64,000 nucleotides of DNA from UBA3839 sp963627995 (GTDB lineage: Bacteria > Bacteroidota > Bacteroidia > Bacteroidales > Bacteroidaceae). Both the position numbers and the translations under genes were made by a program. Location of the stretch: positions 1-64,000 of the forward strand of contig CAVGCV010000007.1 of NCBI GenBank assembly GCA_963627995.1, read 5' to 3'. Below the pieces are notes generated by a model. That model did not search any database and was not told the DNA's origin. It saw nothing but the letters and a program-made list of their open reading frames with translations. Positions 9,001 through 16,228 of the stretch are shown one piece after another (the stretch's first letter is position 1; the number at the start of each line of letters is the position of its first letter).

Positions 9001-10392
9001 CGGGGCGAGTGCAGCGAGATACCGTTCGCCTGGGACGACGCGACGAGCACGCTTACCATCGGCGAGCGGAGAGGACGGTTCGACGGCATGCTCGCGGCGC
9101 GCACGTTCCGCCTCTGCCTCGTGTCGGAGAAGCGCGGCACGGGCGACCGCCACGAAACGCGCTACCTGGCCACCGTCGGCTACGACGGCACGGCGACGAG
9201 CGTCGTCCTCGCCGAGGAGGTGGCAGCCGCGGCGCGGGCGGAGGACTGCACGGCCCTCATCGCGAACCCGAGTTTTGAGACCGGCACGACGGACGGATGG
9301 GACGTCGCGTGCAACACGGAGTGGTCGGGCGTCAACCGCGGCGGCGGCACGGGCGACCCCGAGGCCACCGACGGGCAGTACATCTTCGGCGCGTGGGACG
9401 GCAGCGCGGCGAAGTCGGCGCGCATCAGCCAGACCCTCTCCGGCCTTCCGGCGGGCACCTACGTGCTGAGCGTCGACATGCACGCCTCCAACCGCCTCGA
9501 CGCCCTTCGCGTCGGCGACCAGCAGCTGTTCGCCAACGACAGCCGCGCCTTCTTCCGCGACCAGGTCGTGTCGGCCGGCACGGACGACACCTATCCCATG
9601 CAGCCCCTGTGCCTCACGTTCGTCCAGCCCGAGGACAACCGGCCCGTGACGATTGGCGTGGCCACGGGCGGCGCGCCGGCCGAGACGTGGTTCAAGATTG
9701 ACAACTTCCGCCTCGAGCGGATCGAGCGCCCCGTCGTGGCGCTCGACGAGAACACGGGCTACGCCGCTCCCGCCGTCCCGACCGTCGCCGACGTGCAGGC
9801 CAACCTCACGGCGCGGGCCGGGCAGTGGCGCACCCTCTGCCTGCCGTTCGACCTCACGCCCGCGCAGGGCGACTCCCTGTTCGGCAGCATACAGGAGGCT
9901 GTCGGCGTGGAGCGCACGCCCTCGCAGCTGGTGCTGACGTTCGCGCCCCGCGCCGGCATGCAGGCCGGCCGCGCCTACCTCGTCCGCCCCAGGCACGACG
10001 GCGGCTTCGCCGTTGCCGACGCGACGCTCCGCCCCGACGCGCCGGCGGCGCAGCTCATCGACGGCGTCCGCATCGGGGGCACTTATGCGCCGACCGCCAC
10101 GGACGCGCGTGTCCTCGCCTTCGACGGCGTCACCTTCAGCCCTTCCGGCGGCACGTCCGTACCGGCCTACCGCGCCGTCCTTGCGCTGGACGACCCCGAC
10201 GACCTCGGCCGGGCGGTGGTGCTGAACATCGACGGCGTCTCCACCTCCATCGGCACCGCCGGCCACAGTTCCTCCGCCGGCAGCACGGACGAGGTGTTCA
10301 CCCTTGGCGGCGTGCGCGTGCGTGACGTTTGCCCGGGAGGGGTCTACGTCGTGCGGCGCGCCTCGTCTGCCACAAAGGTCCTGGCCAAGTAG
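6058..10392 (+). CDS. Large multidomain GH31 family alpha-glycosidase, secreted
   Basis: A 1444-residue retaining alpha-glycosidase of GH31, probably exported by the signal peptide in residues 1-30. Layout by eye: unfamiliar N-terminal domain (30-190), helical linker (200-270), mutarotase-like GH31 N-domain (275-460), catalytic barrel (about 480-830), beta-sandwich domains to about 1040, a jelly-roll carbohydrate-binding-like domain starting NPSFETG (about 1069-1185), a further module, and a C-terminal segment LGGVRVRDVCPGGVYVV like those ending secreted Prevotella proteins. The nucleophile is expected at D655 (WMDSTEPD) and the acid/base at D737 (TWSGD). GH31 core enzymes are usually 650-950 residues, so this one carries about 500 extra. 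Substrate (xyloside versus glucoside) is not determinable here. Monocistronic, no adjacent SusCD. Confidence 0.88.
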   Translation: MRFHDIARDIRRRARAALHLCVLTAATAAAQQPFSFHCKDYVKLDDRVRTAVAYDEAANTFTIRQAGANNTAFGMDKSKDGAYYFSNKQNWFVIRGTNLSAKAGDSQVWWFNGFNNARSEQPAFALAAGDGSAVLAWDLRNAPNINGNVNFQTPRIVISGYGGALISAIGLTATADAATVSDIRFCSGAELALACPEAMGAAGYASTDEIRDEVLAALQETIGRAAALLEGAAESDARSELGARTAQAQSAYGAAGTDAATLLAAIEQQALLEAAVDAYRAAVPVVSWTVGSDGLSARCNDVYTRVTFYGDNTVRVVKTPTASPAGKASLSVVAAPEAVAVAASESDTAVVVSAAGVAVRYRFRDGRVEVLRPDGTPLVAERDGAARFTAKKDGPFDSFTVTDAFALDDDEQIYGLGQIQNGLFDQRGQTVLLEQANTKVCIPYFESSKNYGLFWDNYSPTTFADNAGGASFTSTGNEIDYYVMAGDDTHEVLSLMRALTGRCPMPPLWSFGLYQSRQRYTSTDEVREVVSRYRALGVPLDCVVQDWQYWGGNDNWNALAFENPLYSDARAMIDDVHAQHAKFMVSIWANFGPASAPYKELDAMGRLMDVGNSGTYPPGYGVRPYDCYSADARGVYWRHLYNGLVSKGVDAYWMDSTEPDYYGAPDAACFDYVSGEGRTWRSLRNAFPLAQVGGVAGHHRAAEAAGDPCLAGKRVAILTRSAFAGQQRTGANTWSGDVTASWAALASQIPAGCSLSACGIPYWNSDIGGFFLGGYAGGVGNAAWRRLYMRWMQFGTFCPMMRFHGDGTPREIYQFGSKGDHGDFDHILKYVRLRYRLAPYLYSTAWQVSAHDGTFMRALPAAFRHDRQARGVRDEYMFGDAFLVAPVVTDNATRREVYLPEGEKWVDFWTGRAHEGGQTLTAEAAMDVIPLYVRAGTILPWGPDVQYMGEKDWDSLEVRVYPGGDGRFTLYEDAADGYGYERGECSEIPFAWDDATSTLTIGERRGRFDGMLAARTFRLCLVSEKRGTGDRHETRYLATVGYDGTATSVVLAEEVAAAARAEDCTALIANPSFETGTTDGWDVACNTEWSGVNRGGGTGDPEATDGQYIFGAWDGSAAKSARISQTLSGLPAGTYVLSVDMHASNRLDALRVGDQQLFANDSRAFFRDQVVSAGTDDTYPMQPLCLTFVQPEDNRPVTIGVATGGAPAETWFKIDNFRLERIERPVVALDENTGYAAPAVPTVADVQANLTARAGQWRTLCLPFDLTPAQGDSLFGSIQEAVGVERTPSQLVLTFAPRAGMQAGRAYLVRPRHDGGFAVADATLRPDAPAAQLIDGVRIGGTYAPTATDARVLAFDGVTFSPSGGTSVPAYRAVLALDDPDDLGRAVVLNIDGVSTSIGTAGHSSSAGSTDEVFTLGGVRVRDVCPGGVYVVRRASSATKVLAK

Positions 10393-10449
10393 GCTGGCGG
10401 CGGCAGGCTTGCCCGTCAAGAGGAGGCCCCTTGTGGAGGCGCTCGCTTC

Positions 10450-10499
10450 GGGCGGCGGAGGCCCGGACGGCGGAACGGAAGGGACTCGCCGCCCTTTTT
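10450..10499 (+). terminator. Probable terminator after the GH31 gene
   Basis: A GGGCGGCGGAG arm (10450-10460) can pair, with one bulge, with CTCGCCGCCC (10485-10494), followed by five T residues (10495-10499). The loop is about 24 nt, so this is a moderate candidate. Confidence 0.45.
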
Positions 10500-10543
10500 G
10501 CCAAAAATGGCGGTGGAGAGTGGAGAATGTGCGGAAATCGCGC

Positions 10544-10551
10544 TATCTTTG
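10544..10551 (+). promoter_or_regulatory. -7 box for the 10623 gene
   Basis: TATCTTTG fits the TAnnTTTG -7 consensus. The ATG at 10623 follows after about 70 nt. Confidence 0.55.
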
Positions 10552-10622
10552 GCATGCGGGAACGGAATTTGCGAATTCCGCCATTCCCGCGACCCTGGTT
10601 GAACCCTAAAAACTCAAAAGTT

Positions 10623-11129
10623 ATGAAGAAGATGCTGCTCGCTCTGTCGCTCCCCTCCGTGCCCGTGGCGGCCTTTGCCTATCATGACGGCAGTGATGGT
10701 TCCCTTTTTTTCTCTGTCCTGTTGTATTTAATATGTGGCGTTCTGTCGGTTGTCCTGTTCTTCAAGATTTGGGGCATGACGAACGATGTGAGGGCGATGA
10801 GGAAGAGCTTCTTGCTTGGGCAGGCTGTGGGAACAAATGAAGAGGATTTCCAAAAGCTTGTCCGTCGGTGTCGGCTGCTCGGGAACGACGAGAAAGTGGC
10901 AGAACTGCTGATTGAACGCTTTTGCTACCAATTACAACGGGCGTTGGAGGGAGGACGCGGACGGTCAGAGTCTATCGAGGGCGAGATTGCAGAGTTGGAA
11001 TTCAAGCTGTCGCAGCTCGGGCAGCCGCTGCCTCCCGTGTTCAAGAGCCTGAAGACTCTTGGGGATTTCCACGAGCTGGGATGCCTGAAGTCCTTGAAAA
11101 CGGAGGGAGCGGAACAGGGCAGGCCGTGA
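10623..11129 (+). CDS. Small membrane-anchored protein of unknown function
   Basis: A 168-residue protein I do not recognise. It has a signal peptide or first TM segment (residues 1-19, ending AFA), a second strong hydrophobic segment (about 28-48, LFFSVLLYLICGVLSVVLFF), then a soluble helical region with several charged heptad-like stretches (residues 55-140). The frame is open further upstream, but ATG 10623 is preferred because it gives a proper N-terminal signal and lies downstream of a -7 box at 10544. Two-TM proteins with a cytoplasmic helical domain like this are common in Bacteroidales. The 3' neighbour kduI has its own promoter, so the gene appears monocistronic. Confidence 0.65.
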   Translation: MKKMLLALSLPSVPVAAFAYHDGSDGSLFFSVLLYLICGVLSVVLFFKIWGMTNDVRAMRKSFLLGQAVGTNEEDFQKLVRRCRLLGNDEKVAELLIERFCYQLQRALEGGRGRSESIEGEIAELEFKLSQLGQPLPPVFKSLKTLGDFHELGCLKSLKTEGAEQGRP

Positions 11130-11200
11130 GGTGCGCGGCTTGTTGTGGGGCTCGGGCGACGAAGATTCCTGCGTCCGCTTGCTTTGACGGGCAAAAGGTG

Positions 11201-11208
11201 TATCTTTG
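11201..11208 (+). promoter_or_regulatory. -7 box for kduI
   Basis: TATCTTTG fits the -7 consensus, 43 nt before the kduI ATG. A TTTG at 11183-11186 may be the -33 element, with a rather short spacer. Confidence 0.6.
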
Positions 11209-11251
11209 CAGGTGAAAAGCAACCATGAACAGAACTTAATACTGCAAAGCT

Positions 11252-12094
11252 ATGAAGACGAACTATGAAATCCGCTATGCGGCGCATCCCGAGGACGCGA
11301 AGCGCTACGACACGACGCGCCTGCGCCGCGACTTCCTGATTGAGAAGGTGTTCGCTGCCGACGAGGTGAACCTCGTCTATTCGATGTACGACCGCATGGT
11401 CGTGGGCGGCGCGATGCCCGTGGCCGAGGAGCTGAGGCTCGAGGCCATCGACCCGCTGAAGGCCCCGTACTTCACGACGCGCCGCGAGGTGGGCATCTTC
11501 AACGTGGGCGGCAAGGGCCGCGTGAAGGTGGGCTGCGAGGAGTATGAGCTCGACTACAAGGAGGCCCTCTACATCGGCCGCGGCGACCGCGACGTGATGT
11601 TTGCCAGCGACGACGCGGCGAAGCCCGCCAAGTTCTACCTCAACTCGACGACCGCCCACAAGGAGTGTCCGACGAAGAAGGTGACGAAGGCCGACGCCGA
11701 CATCCTGGCGCTCGGCTCGCTCGAGGGCTCGAACGACCGTGTCATCAACCGCATGATTGTGCAGAAGGTGCTCGACTCCTGCCAGCTGCAGATGGGCATG
11801 ACGGAGCTGAAACCGGGCAGCGTGTGGAACACGATGCCGGCCCACGTGCACAGCCGCCGCATGGAGGCGTACTTCTATTTCGAGGTGCCCGAGGACCAGG
11901 CCGTGTGCCACTTCATGGGCGAGGTGGACGAGACGCGCCACATCTGGATGCGCGGCGACCAGGCGGTGCTCTCGCCCGAGTGGTCGATCCATGCCGCTGC
12001 GGCCACGTCGAACTACACGTTCATCTGGGGCATGGGCGGCGAGAACCAGGACTATGGCGACCAGGACTTCTCGGCCATCACCGACCTGAAATAA
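11252..12094 (+). CDS. kduI: 5-dehydro-4-deoxy-D-glucuronate isomerase
   Basis: KduI interconverts 5-keto-4-deoxyuronate and 2,5-diketo-3-deoxygluconate in the cytoplasm, a step in using unsaturated uronates released by pectin or glycosaminoglycan lyases. The 280-residue length matches the family (about 278). The cupin metal site is visible as H198, H200 and E205 in PAHVHSRRMEAYFYF, with a further His expected in the WSIHAAAATSNYTFIWG segment. The usual partner reductase kduD is not next to it; the gene has its own promoter and terminator. The GH28-like and heparinase-like genes near 52.7-56.6 kb could feed this pathway. Confidence 0.95.
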   Translation: MKTNYEIRYAAHPEDAKRYDTTRLRRDFLIEKVFAADEVNLVYSMYDRMVVGGAMPVAEELRLEAIDPLKAPYFTTRREVGIFNVGGKGRVKVGCEEYELDYKEALYIGRGDRDVMFASDDAAKPAKFYLNSTTAHKECPTKKVTKADADILALGSLEGSNDRVINRMIVQKVLDSCQLQMGMTELKPGSVWNTMPAHVHSRRMEAYFYFEVPEDQAVCHFMGEVDETRHIWMRGDQAVLSPEWSIHAAAATSNYTFIWGMGGENQDYGDQDFSAITDLK

Positions 12095-12124
12095 CGGCCC
12101 GCCCTCAGGAAGCGCGAGCCGGCA

Positions 12125-12168
12125 GCCGGCAGGACGCACCCGTGGCGTGTGTCCTGCCGGCGCTTTTT
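12125..12168 (+). terminator. Rho-independent terminator after kduI
   Basis: A 15-bp stem (12125-12139 with 12147-12161, one G-T mismatch) with a 7-nt loop, followed by TTTTT at 12164-12168. Confidence 0.85.
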
Positions 12169-12209
12169 GTGCCGGGGGAAAGGATGGCGCGGCTTTCGTC
12201 TTTTTTCCG

Positions 12210-12217
12210 TAACTTTG
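12210..12217 (+). promoter_or_regulatory. -7 box for metA
   Basis: TAACTTTG matches the -7 consensus, 18 nt before the chosen ATG at 12236. This supports that start over the longer frame. Confidence 0.65.
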
Positions 12218-12235
12218 CGGCAAACTCAGAAAGCC

Positions 12236-13153
12236 ATGCCCCTGACACTTCCCGACCGGCTTCCGGCGATAGAGCTGCTGAAGCAGGAGAACATTTTCGT
12301 GATGGACACCACGCGCGCCAGCGGACAGGACATCCGCCCGCTGCGCATCGCCATCCTCAACCTCATGCCCATCAAGATCACGACGGAGACGGACTTCATC
12401 CGCATCCTCTCGAACACGCCCCTGCAGGTGGAGATTGAGTTCATGAAAATCAAGAGCCACACGTCGAAGAACACGCCCGTGGAGCACATGATGGCGTTCT
12501 ACCGCGACTTCGGGGAGATGCGGCGCGAGAAGTACGACGGGCTCATCGTGACGGGCGCGCCGCTGGAGCAGATGGACTACGAGGAGGTGACCTACTGGCA
12601 GGAGATGGAGGACGTGTTCGAGTGGGCCTACCACAACGTGCAGTCCACCTGCTACATCTGCTGGGCGGCGCAGGCCGCGCTCTACCATTTCCACGGCGTG
12701 CCGAAGCACCCGACGGAGCAGAAGGTGTTCGGCGTGTTCCGGCACCGCGCGCTGCGCCCCGAGCTGCCCATCTTCCGGGGGTTCGACGACGAGTTCTACT
12801 GCCCCCACAGCCGCCATTCCGAGGTGCGCCGCGCCGACATCGAGCGGGTGCCGGGACTGGACATCATTGCCGAGTCGCCCGAGGCCGGCGTGCATATCGT
12901 GATGGCGCGCGAGGGGCGCGAGTTCTTCATCACGGGGCACGGCGAGTACGCGCCGCTGACGCTCGACGGCGAGTACAGGCGCGACGTGGAGAAGCACCTG
13001 CCCATCCGCATCCCGCAGAACTACTACCGCGACGACAACCCGGCCCATGCGCCGGTGGTGCGCTGGCGCGCCCATGCCAACCTGCTTTTCTCCAACTGGC
13101 TGAACTACTACGTTTATCAGAGCACGCCGTTCGACATCAGCCAAATCGTATGA
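12236..13153 (+). CDS. metA: Homoserine O-acyltransferase (MetA family, probably acetyl-CoA-specific)
   Basis: Acylates the hydroxyl of L-homoserine, the first committed step of methionine synthesis, in the cytoplasm. At 305 residues it has normal length. The nucleophile is C142 (STCYICWAAQAAL), and the His/Glu pair lies in GHGEYAP. Residue 111 is Glu (TGAPLEQMDYEE). In this family Glu at that position is associated with acetyl-CoA use and Gly with succinyl-CoA, so the product is likely O-acetylhomoserine. ATG 12236 is preferred: it gives the standard N-terminus MPLTLPDRLPA and lies just downstream of the -7 box. The stop overlaps the next ATG (ATGA), coupling it to the U32 peptidase, a pairing I know from other Bacteroidales. 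Confidence 0.95.
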   Translation: MPLTLPDRLPAIELLKQENIFVMDTTRASGQDIRPLRIAILNLMPIKITTETDFIRILSNTPLQVEIEFMKIKSHTSKNTPVEHMMAFYRDFGEMRREKYDGLIVTGAPLEQMDYEEVTYWQEMEDVFEWAYHNVQSTCYICWAAQAALYHFHGVPKHPTEQKVFGVFRHRALRPELPIFRGFDDEFYCPHSRHSEVRRADIERVPGLDIIAESPEAGVHIVMAREGREFFITGHGEYAPLTLDGEYRRDVEKHLPIRIPQNYYRDDNPAHAPVVRWRAHANLLFSNWLNYYVYQSTPFDISQIV

Positions 13154-14991
13154 GACCGCTTGAGCTGCTGGCGCCGGCACGCAACGCCGACATCGGCATC
13201 GAGGCCGTCCGCCACGGCGCCGACGCCGTTTACATCGGCGCGCCGCAGTTTGGCGCGCGCCAGGCGGCGGGCAACTCGGTGGAGGACATCGCGCGGCTCG
13301 CGGCTTTCGCCCACCAGTTTGGCGCGAAGGTGTACGTGGCGGTGAACACCATCCTTTACGACGGCGAGCTTCCTGCCGTGCGGCGGCTGCTGGCGCGGCT
13401 GCGCGACGCCGGCGCGGACGCGCTGATCGTGCAGGACATGGCGGTGCGCCGGCTGCTGCCCTCCGACGGCGGGCGGCGGCTGCCCCTGCACGCCTCCACG
13501 CAGATGGACAACCGCACGGCGGAGAAGGTGCGCTGGCTGGCCGGCGAGGGCTACGAGCAGGTGGTGCTGGCGCGCGAGCTGGGGGTGGATGACATCCGCG
13601 CCATCCACTCGGCCTGTCCCGGAGTGCGGTTGGAGGTGTTCGTGCATGGCGCGCTCTGCGTGAGCCTGAGTGGGCGCTGCTATGCCTCCGAGGCACTGTG
13701 CCGGCGCAGCGCCAACCGGGGCGAGTGCGCGCAGGTGTGCCGCATGGCGTTCGACCTGGAGGACGGCGACGGGAGGAAGCTGCTGGCGGGCAAGCACCTG
13801 CTCTCGCTCCGCGACCTGTGCCGGCTCGACGCCTTGGAGGACCTGGCCGACGCCGGGGCCAGCTCGTTCAAGATTGAGGGGCGGCTGAAGGACATGGCGT
13901 ATGTGAAGAACGTGACGGCCGCCTATTCCGAGGCCCTCGACCGCCTCGTGGCGAAGCACCCCGACCGCTACTGCCGCGCCTCGCGCGGAGTGGTGAGGCT
14001 GCGCTTCACCCCCGATGTGCGGAAGTCGTTCAACCGTGGCTTCACCGATTATTTCCTTTACGGGCGCACGCCCGACATCTTCTCTTTCGACACGCCGAAG
14101 GCCATGGGCGCGCCTGTGGGGCGCGTGGCGCGGGTGTTCACCGACAGCATTGTGGTGGACGGCGCGGCGCAGTTTGCCAACGGCGACGGCCTGTGCTTCT
14201 TTGAGCAGGGCGGCAAGCTGGTGGGCTTCCGCGTGAACCGCGTGGAGGGCAGCCGGCTCTTCCTCTTGGACTGTCCGCACGGACTTCGGGCGGGAACGAA
14301 GCTGTTCCGCAACCACGACAAGCGCTTTGAGGACGTGCTTGCCCGGGAGAGCGCCGAGCGCACGCTGCCAGTGGAGGTGTTTGTCGACCGCGAGGAGGGG
14401 GACTTCCTGCTGACCGTGACCGACGGCGCGCGCGTGGCCTCTGTCCGAAAGCCGCTTGCCGCAGAACTGGCGCGCACGCATCAGCGCGCGAACCTGGAGC
14501 GGCAATTGGCGCGTCTCGGCAACACGCCCTTCCGGCTTTCGTCGCTCACCATCGGCTACAGGAAGAACTACTTCATCCCCTCGTCGGTGGTGGCGGAGTG
14601 GCGGCGCGAGTTGGTCGCGCAACTGTCCGCCATGCCGCTGCCGGCGAGCGGGCTCGATGCGCCGGAGCAGCCTCGGGCGGACGCGGCCGCTCCGGCCCCA
14701 TCGCCTTTTGGCGGAAAGATTCCCTATTGGGCCAACGTGTCCAACCAGTCGGCGCGGCAGTTCTATGAGGCGCGCGGCGCGACGGACGTCGAGCCGGCCT
14801 TTGAGCTTCGGCATCAGCCGGGCGTTCCCGTGATGCTCTGCCGCCACTGCCTGCGTCATGCGATGGGGTGGTGCCATAAGAACGGAGGGAAGCCCGCGCC
14901 TGCGCAGCTTTTCCTCCGTCTGGCCACGGGGCGGCGGCTTCGGCTCGACTTCGACTGCCGCGCGTGCCTGATGAAAGTCGTCTGCGAGTAA
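13150..14991 (+). CDS. Peptidase U32 family protein (TrhP/YegQ-like)
   Basis: A 613-residue member of the U32 'collagenase-like' family. Characterised members (TrhP/YegQ) act with a partner in tRNA uridine-34 hydroxylation, and others are described as proteases. The N-terminal segment ELLAPARNADIGIEAVRHGADAVYIG and the family signature region (FVHGALCVSLSGRCYAS, then RGECAQVCRM) with clustered cysteines are clear. The C-terminal part (residues about 340-610) contains the usual extension and a closing Cys-rich stretch (MLCRHCLRHAMGWCHKNGG, FDCRACLMKVVCE) compatible with Fe-S or zinc binding. ATG 13150 overlaps the metA stop; the frame is open upstream only through metA. Confidence 0.9.
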   Translation: MRPLELLAPARNADIGIEAVRHGADAVYIGAPQFGARQAAGNSVEDIARLAAFAHQFGAKVYVAVNTILYDGELPAVRRLLARLRDAGADALIVQDMAVRRLLPSDGGRRLPLHASTQMDNRTAEKVRWLAGEGYEQVVLARELGVDDIRAIHSACPGVRLEVFVHGALCVSLSGRCYASEALCRRSANRGECAQVCRMAFDLEDGDGRKLLAGKHLLSLRDLCRLDALEDLADAGASSFKIEGRLKDMAYVKNVTAAYSEALDRLVAKHPDRYCRASRGVVRLRFTPDVRKSFNRGFTDYFLYGRTPDIFSFDTPKAMGAPVGRVARVFTDSIVVDGAAQFANGDGLCFFEQGGKLVGFRVNRVEGSRLFLLDCPHGLRAGTKLFRNHDKRFEDVLARESAERTLPVEVFVDREEGDFLLTVTDGARVASVRKPLAAELARTHQRANLERQLARLGNTPFRLSSLTIGYRKNYFIPSSVVAEWRRELVAQLSAMPLPASGLDAPEQPRADAAAPAPSPFGGKIPYWANVSNQSARQFYEARGATDVEPAFELRHQPGVPVMLCRHCLRHAMGWCHKNGGKPAPAQLFLRLATGRRLRLDFDCRACLMKVVCE

Positions 14992-15028
14992 AGCCGACGG
15001 CAGTCCTTGCGGATTCGGCGATTATCCA

Positions 15029-15036
15029 TAACTTTG
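15029..15036 (+). promoter_or_regulatory. -7 box for the 15042 gene
   Basis: TAACTTTG matches the -7 consensus, with TTG at 15007-15009 spaced 19 bp upstream. The ATG at 15042 is only 6 nt downstream, so the transcript would be nearly leaderless or start further upstream. Confidence 0.55.
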
Positions 15037-15041
15037 CAAGT

Positions 15042-16121
15042 ATGAAACGATTGGTGCCCTTCGCTGTCCTTCTCGCGACGCTTGCGCTCCTCGCGGCCTG
15101 CCATGCTGGCGGCGGCGAGGGTGGGGGAGGCGGGCGGAGCGACTCCGTTTCCCGCGCCGACTCCGTGCTGGCGCATTTCGACGTGGAGCGCAATGTGGCG
15201 CAGCCGCCCTTTGCGCCCGATTCGGCGCAGGTGCTGACGCAGCAGCAGGCCGACAGCCTGGCGTTCCGGCTGACGCACCACTACTCGGAGAACTACAACT
15301 TTGTGGTGACGGCCGACAGCCTGACGCTGGTACCGCGCATGGGCGACCTCATTGGCGACACGTGCCGCGTGCGCTGCGGCGACCTGCTGGTGGTGGCGCA
15401 AATCAAGGCGCAGCCGTCGCCCGACAGCGTGGGGGCGGACACCGTGTGGGTGAAGGTGGCGCGTGACCAACTGACGATGGGCTGGATTGAGGAAACCGAA
15501 CTGATTCGCGGCACCGTGCCCGACGAGCAGATTTCCAGGATTCTGTATGTCCTTACGGGCAGCCGGATGGTGTGGATGTCGGTGGTTGTGGCGCTGGGGC
15601 TCGTGGGCTTCCTCGTCCGCCGCGCCGTCGGCACGCGGCTTCACATCGTGCGGTTCGACGAGATGCCCTCGTTCTATCCGCCCCTCTTGCTGGTGCTGGT
15701 GGCGTCGCTGGCCACGCTCTATGCCAGCATCCAGAATTTCGTGCCGGAGTTTTGGCAGGAATACTACTACCACCCCACGCTCAACCCCTTCGTCCTGCCT
15801 CCCGTCATGGCGGCGCTGGTGGTGCTGGTGTGGTTGATTGCCGTCGTGTCCGGGGCCGTGCTGATAGAGGTCTACCACACGTTCTGTTTCATCCGGGGCG
15901 TGTCGTACCTGCTGGAGATGTGCAGCCTTGTCGTCCTCGTCTATCTCGTCATGTCGTGGGCGACGTTCGCCTATATAGGCTACGTGCTGCAGCCCCTCTT
16001 CGTGGCTGTTGTCGTGGCCGTCTATTTCCGCCGCATCCGCTGCACGCTGACGTGCGGGAAGTGCGGCCGGAAACTCCGCTGCCGGGGCGTTTGCCCGCAT
16101 TGCGGAGCGGTGAACGAGTGA
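15042..16121 (+). CDS. Zinc-ribbon membrane protein with lipoprotein-like N-terminus
   Basis: A 359-residue protein of unknown function. The N-terminus is a lipoprotein-type signal (LALLAACH, Cys at about residue 20) followed by a Gly-rich low-complexity stretch. Residues about 40-170 form a soluble, predicted extracytoplasmic domain. Four hydrophobic segments follow (about 170-190, 210-230, 255-280, 290-330). The C-terminus is a compact zinc ribbon with two CxxC pairs (CGKC, CPHC). The combination of a lipobox with several TM segments and a terminal zinc ribbon is odd: with four TM segments after a lipidated N-terminus the ribbon would be periplasmic. The 'lipobox' may simply be the first TM segment. 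No neighbour suggests a role. Confidence 0.7.
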   Translation: MKRLVPFAVLLATLALLAACHAGGGEGGGGGRSDSVSRADSVLAHFDVERNVAQPPFAPDSAQVLTQQQADSLAFRLTHHYSENYNFVVTADSLTLVPRMGDLIGDTCRVRCGDLLVVAQIKAQPSPDSVGADTVWVKVARDQLTMGWIEETELIRGTVPDEQISRILYVLTGSRMVWMSVVVALGLVGFLVRRAVGTRLHIVRFDEMPSFYPPLLLVLVASLATLYASIQNFVPEFWQEYYYHPTLNPFVLPPVMAALVVLVWLIAVVSGAVLIEVYHTFCFIRGVSYLLEMCSLVVLVYLVMSWATFAYIGYVLQPLFVAVVVAVYFRRIRCTLTCGKCGRKLRCRGVCPHCGAVNE

Positions 16122-16184
16122 AAGCCCGGCGTGGCTGCGGGCAGAAAAATGAAACGGGCTTGATGCGTTGTCGGAATTTTTAGA

Positions 16185-16192
16185 TAATTTTG
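16185..16192 (+). promoter_or_regulatory. -7 box for ilvE operon
   Basis: TAATTTTG matches the -7 consensus, 36 nt before the ilvE ATG. A TTG at 16160-16162 could be the -33 element. Confidence 0.6.
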
Positions 16193-16228
16193 CGGAAGAA
16201 TCCGCAAGAAAGATAAAAAAGAGAGATT

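Noticed and set aside
6004..10419. Continuous minus-strand open frame of about 1470 codons opposite the GH31 gene
   Set aside because: High-GC coding sequence leaves few stop codons antisense. The translation is low-complexity (Arg/Gly/Val/Ala/His) with no domain, while the plus strand encodes a clear GH31 enzyme.
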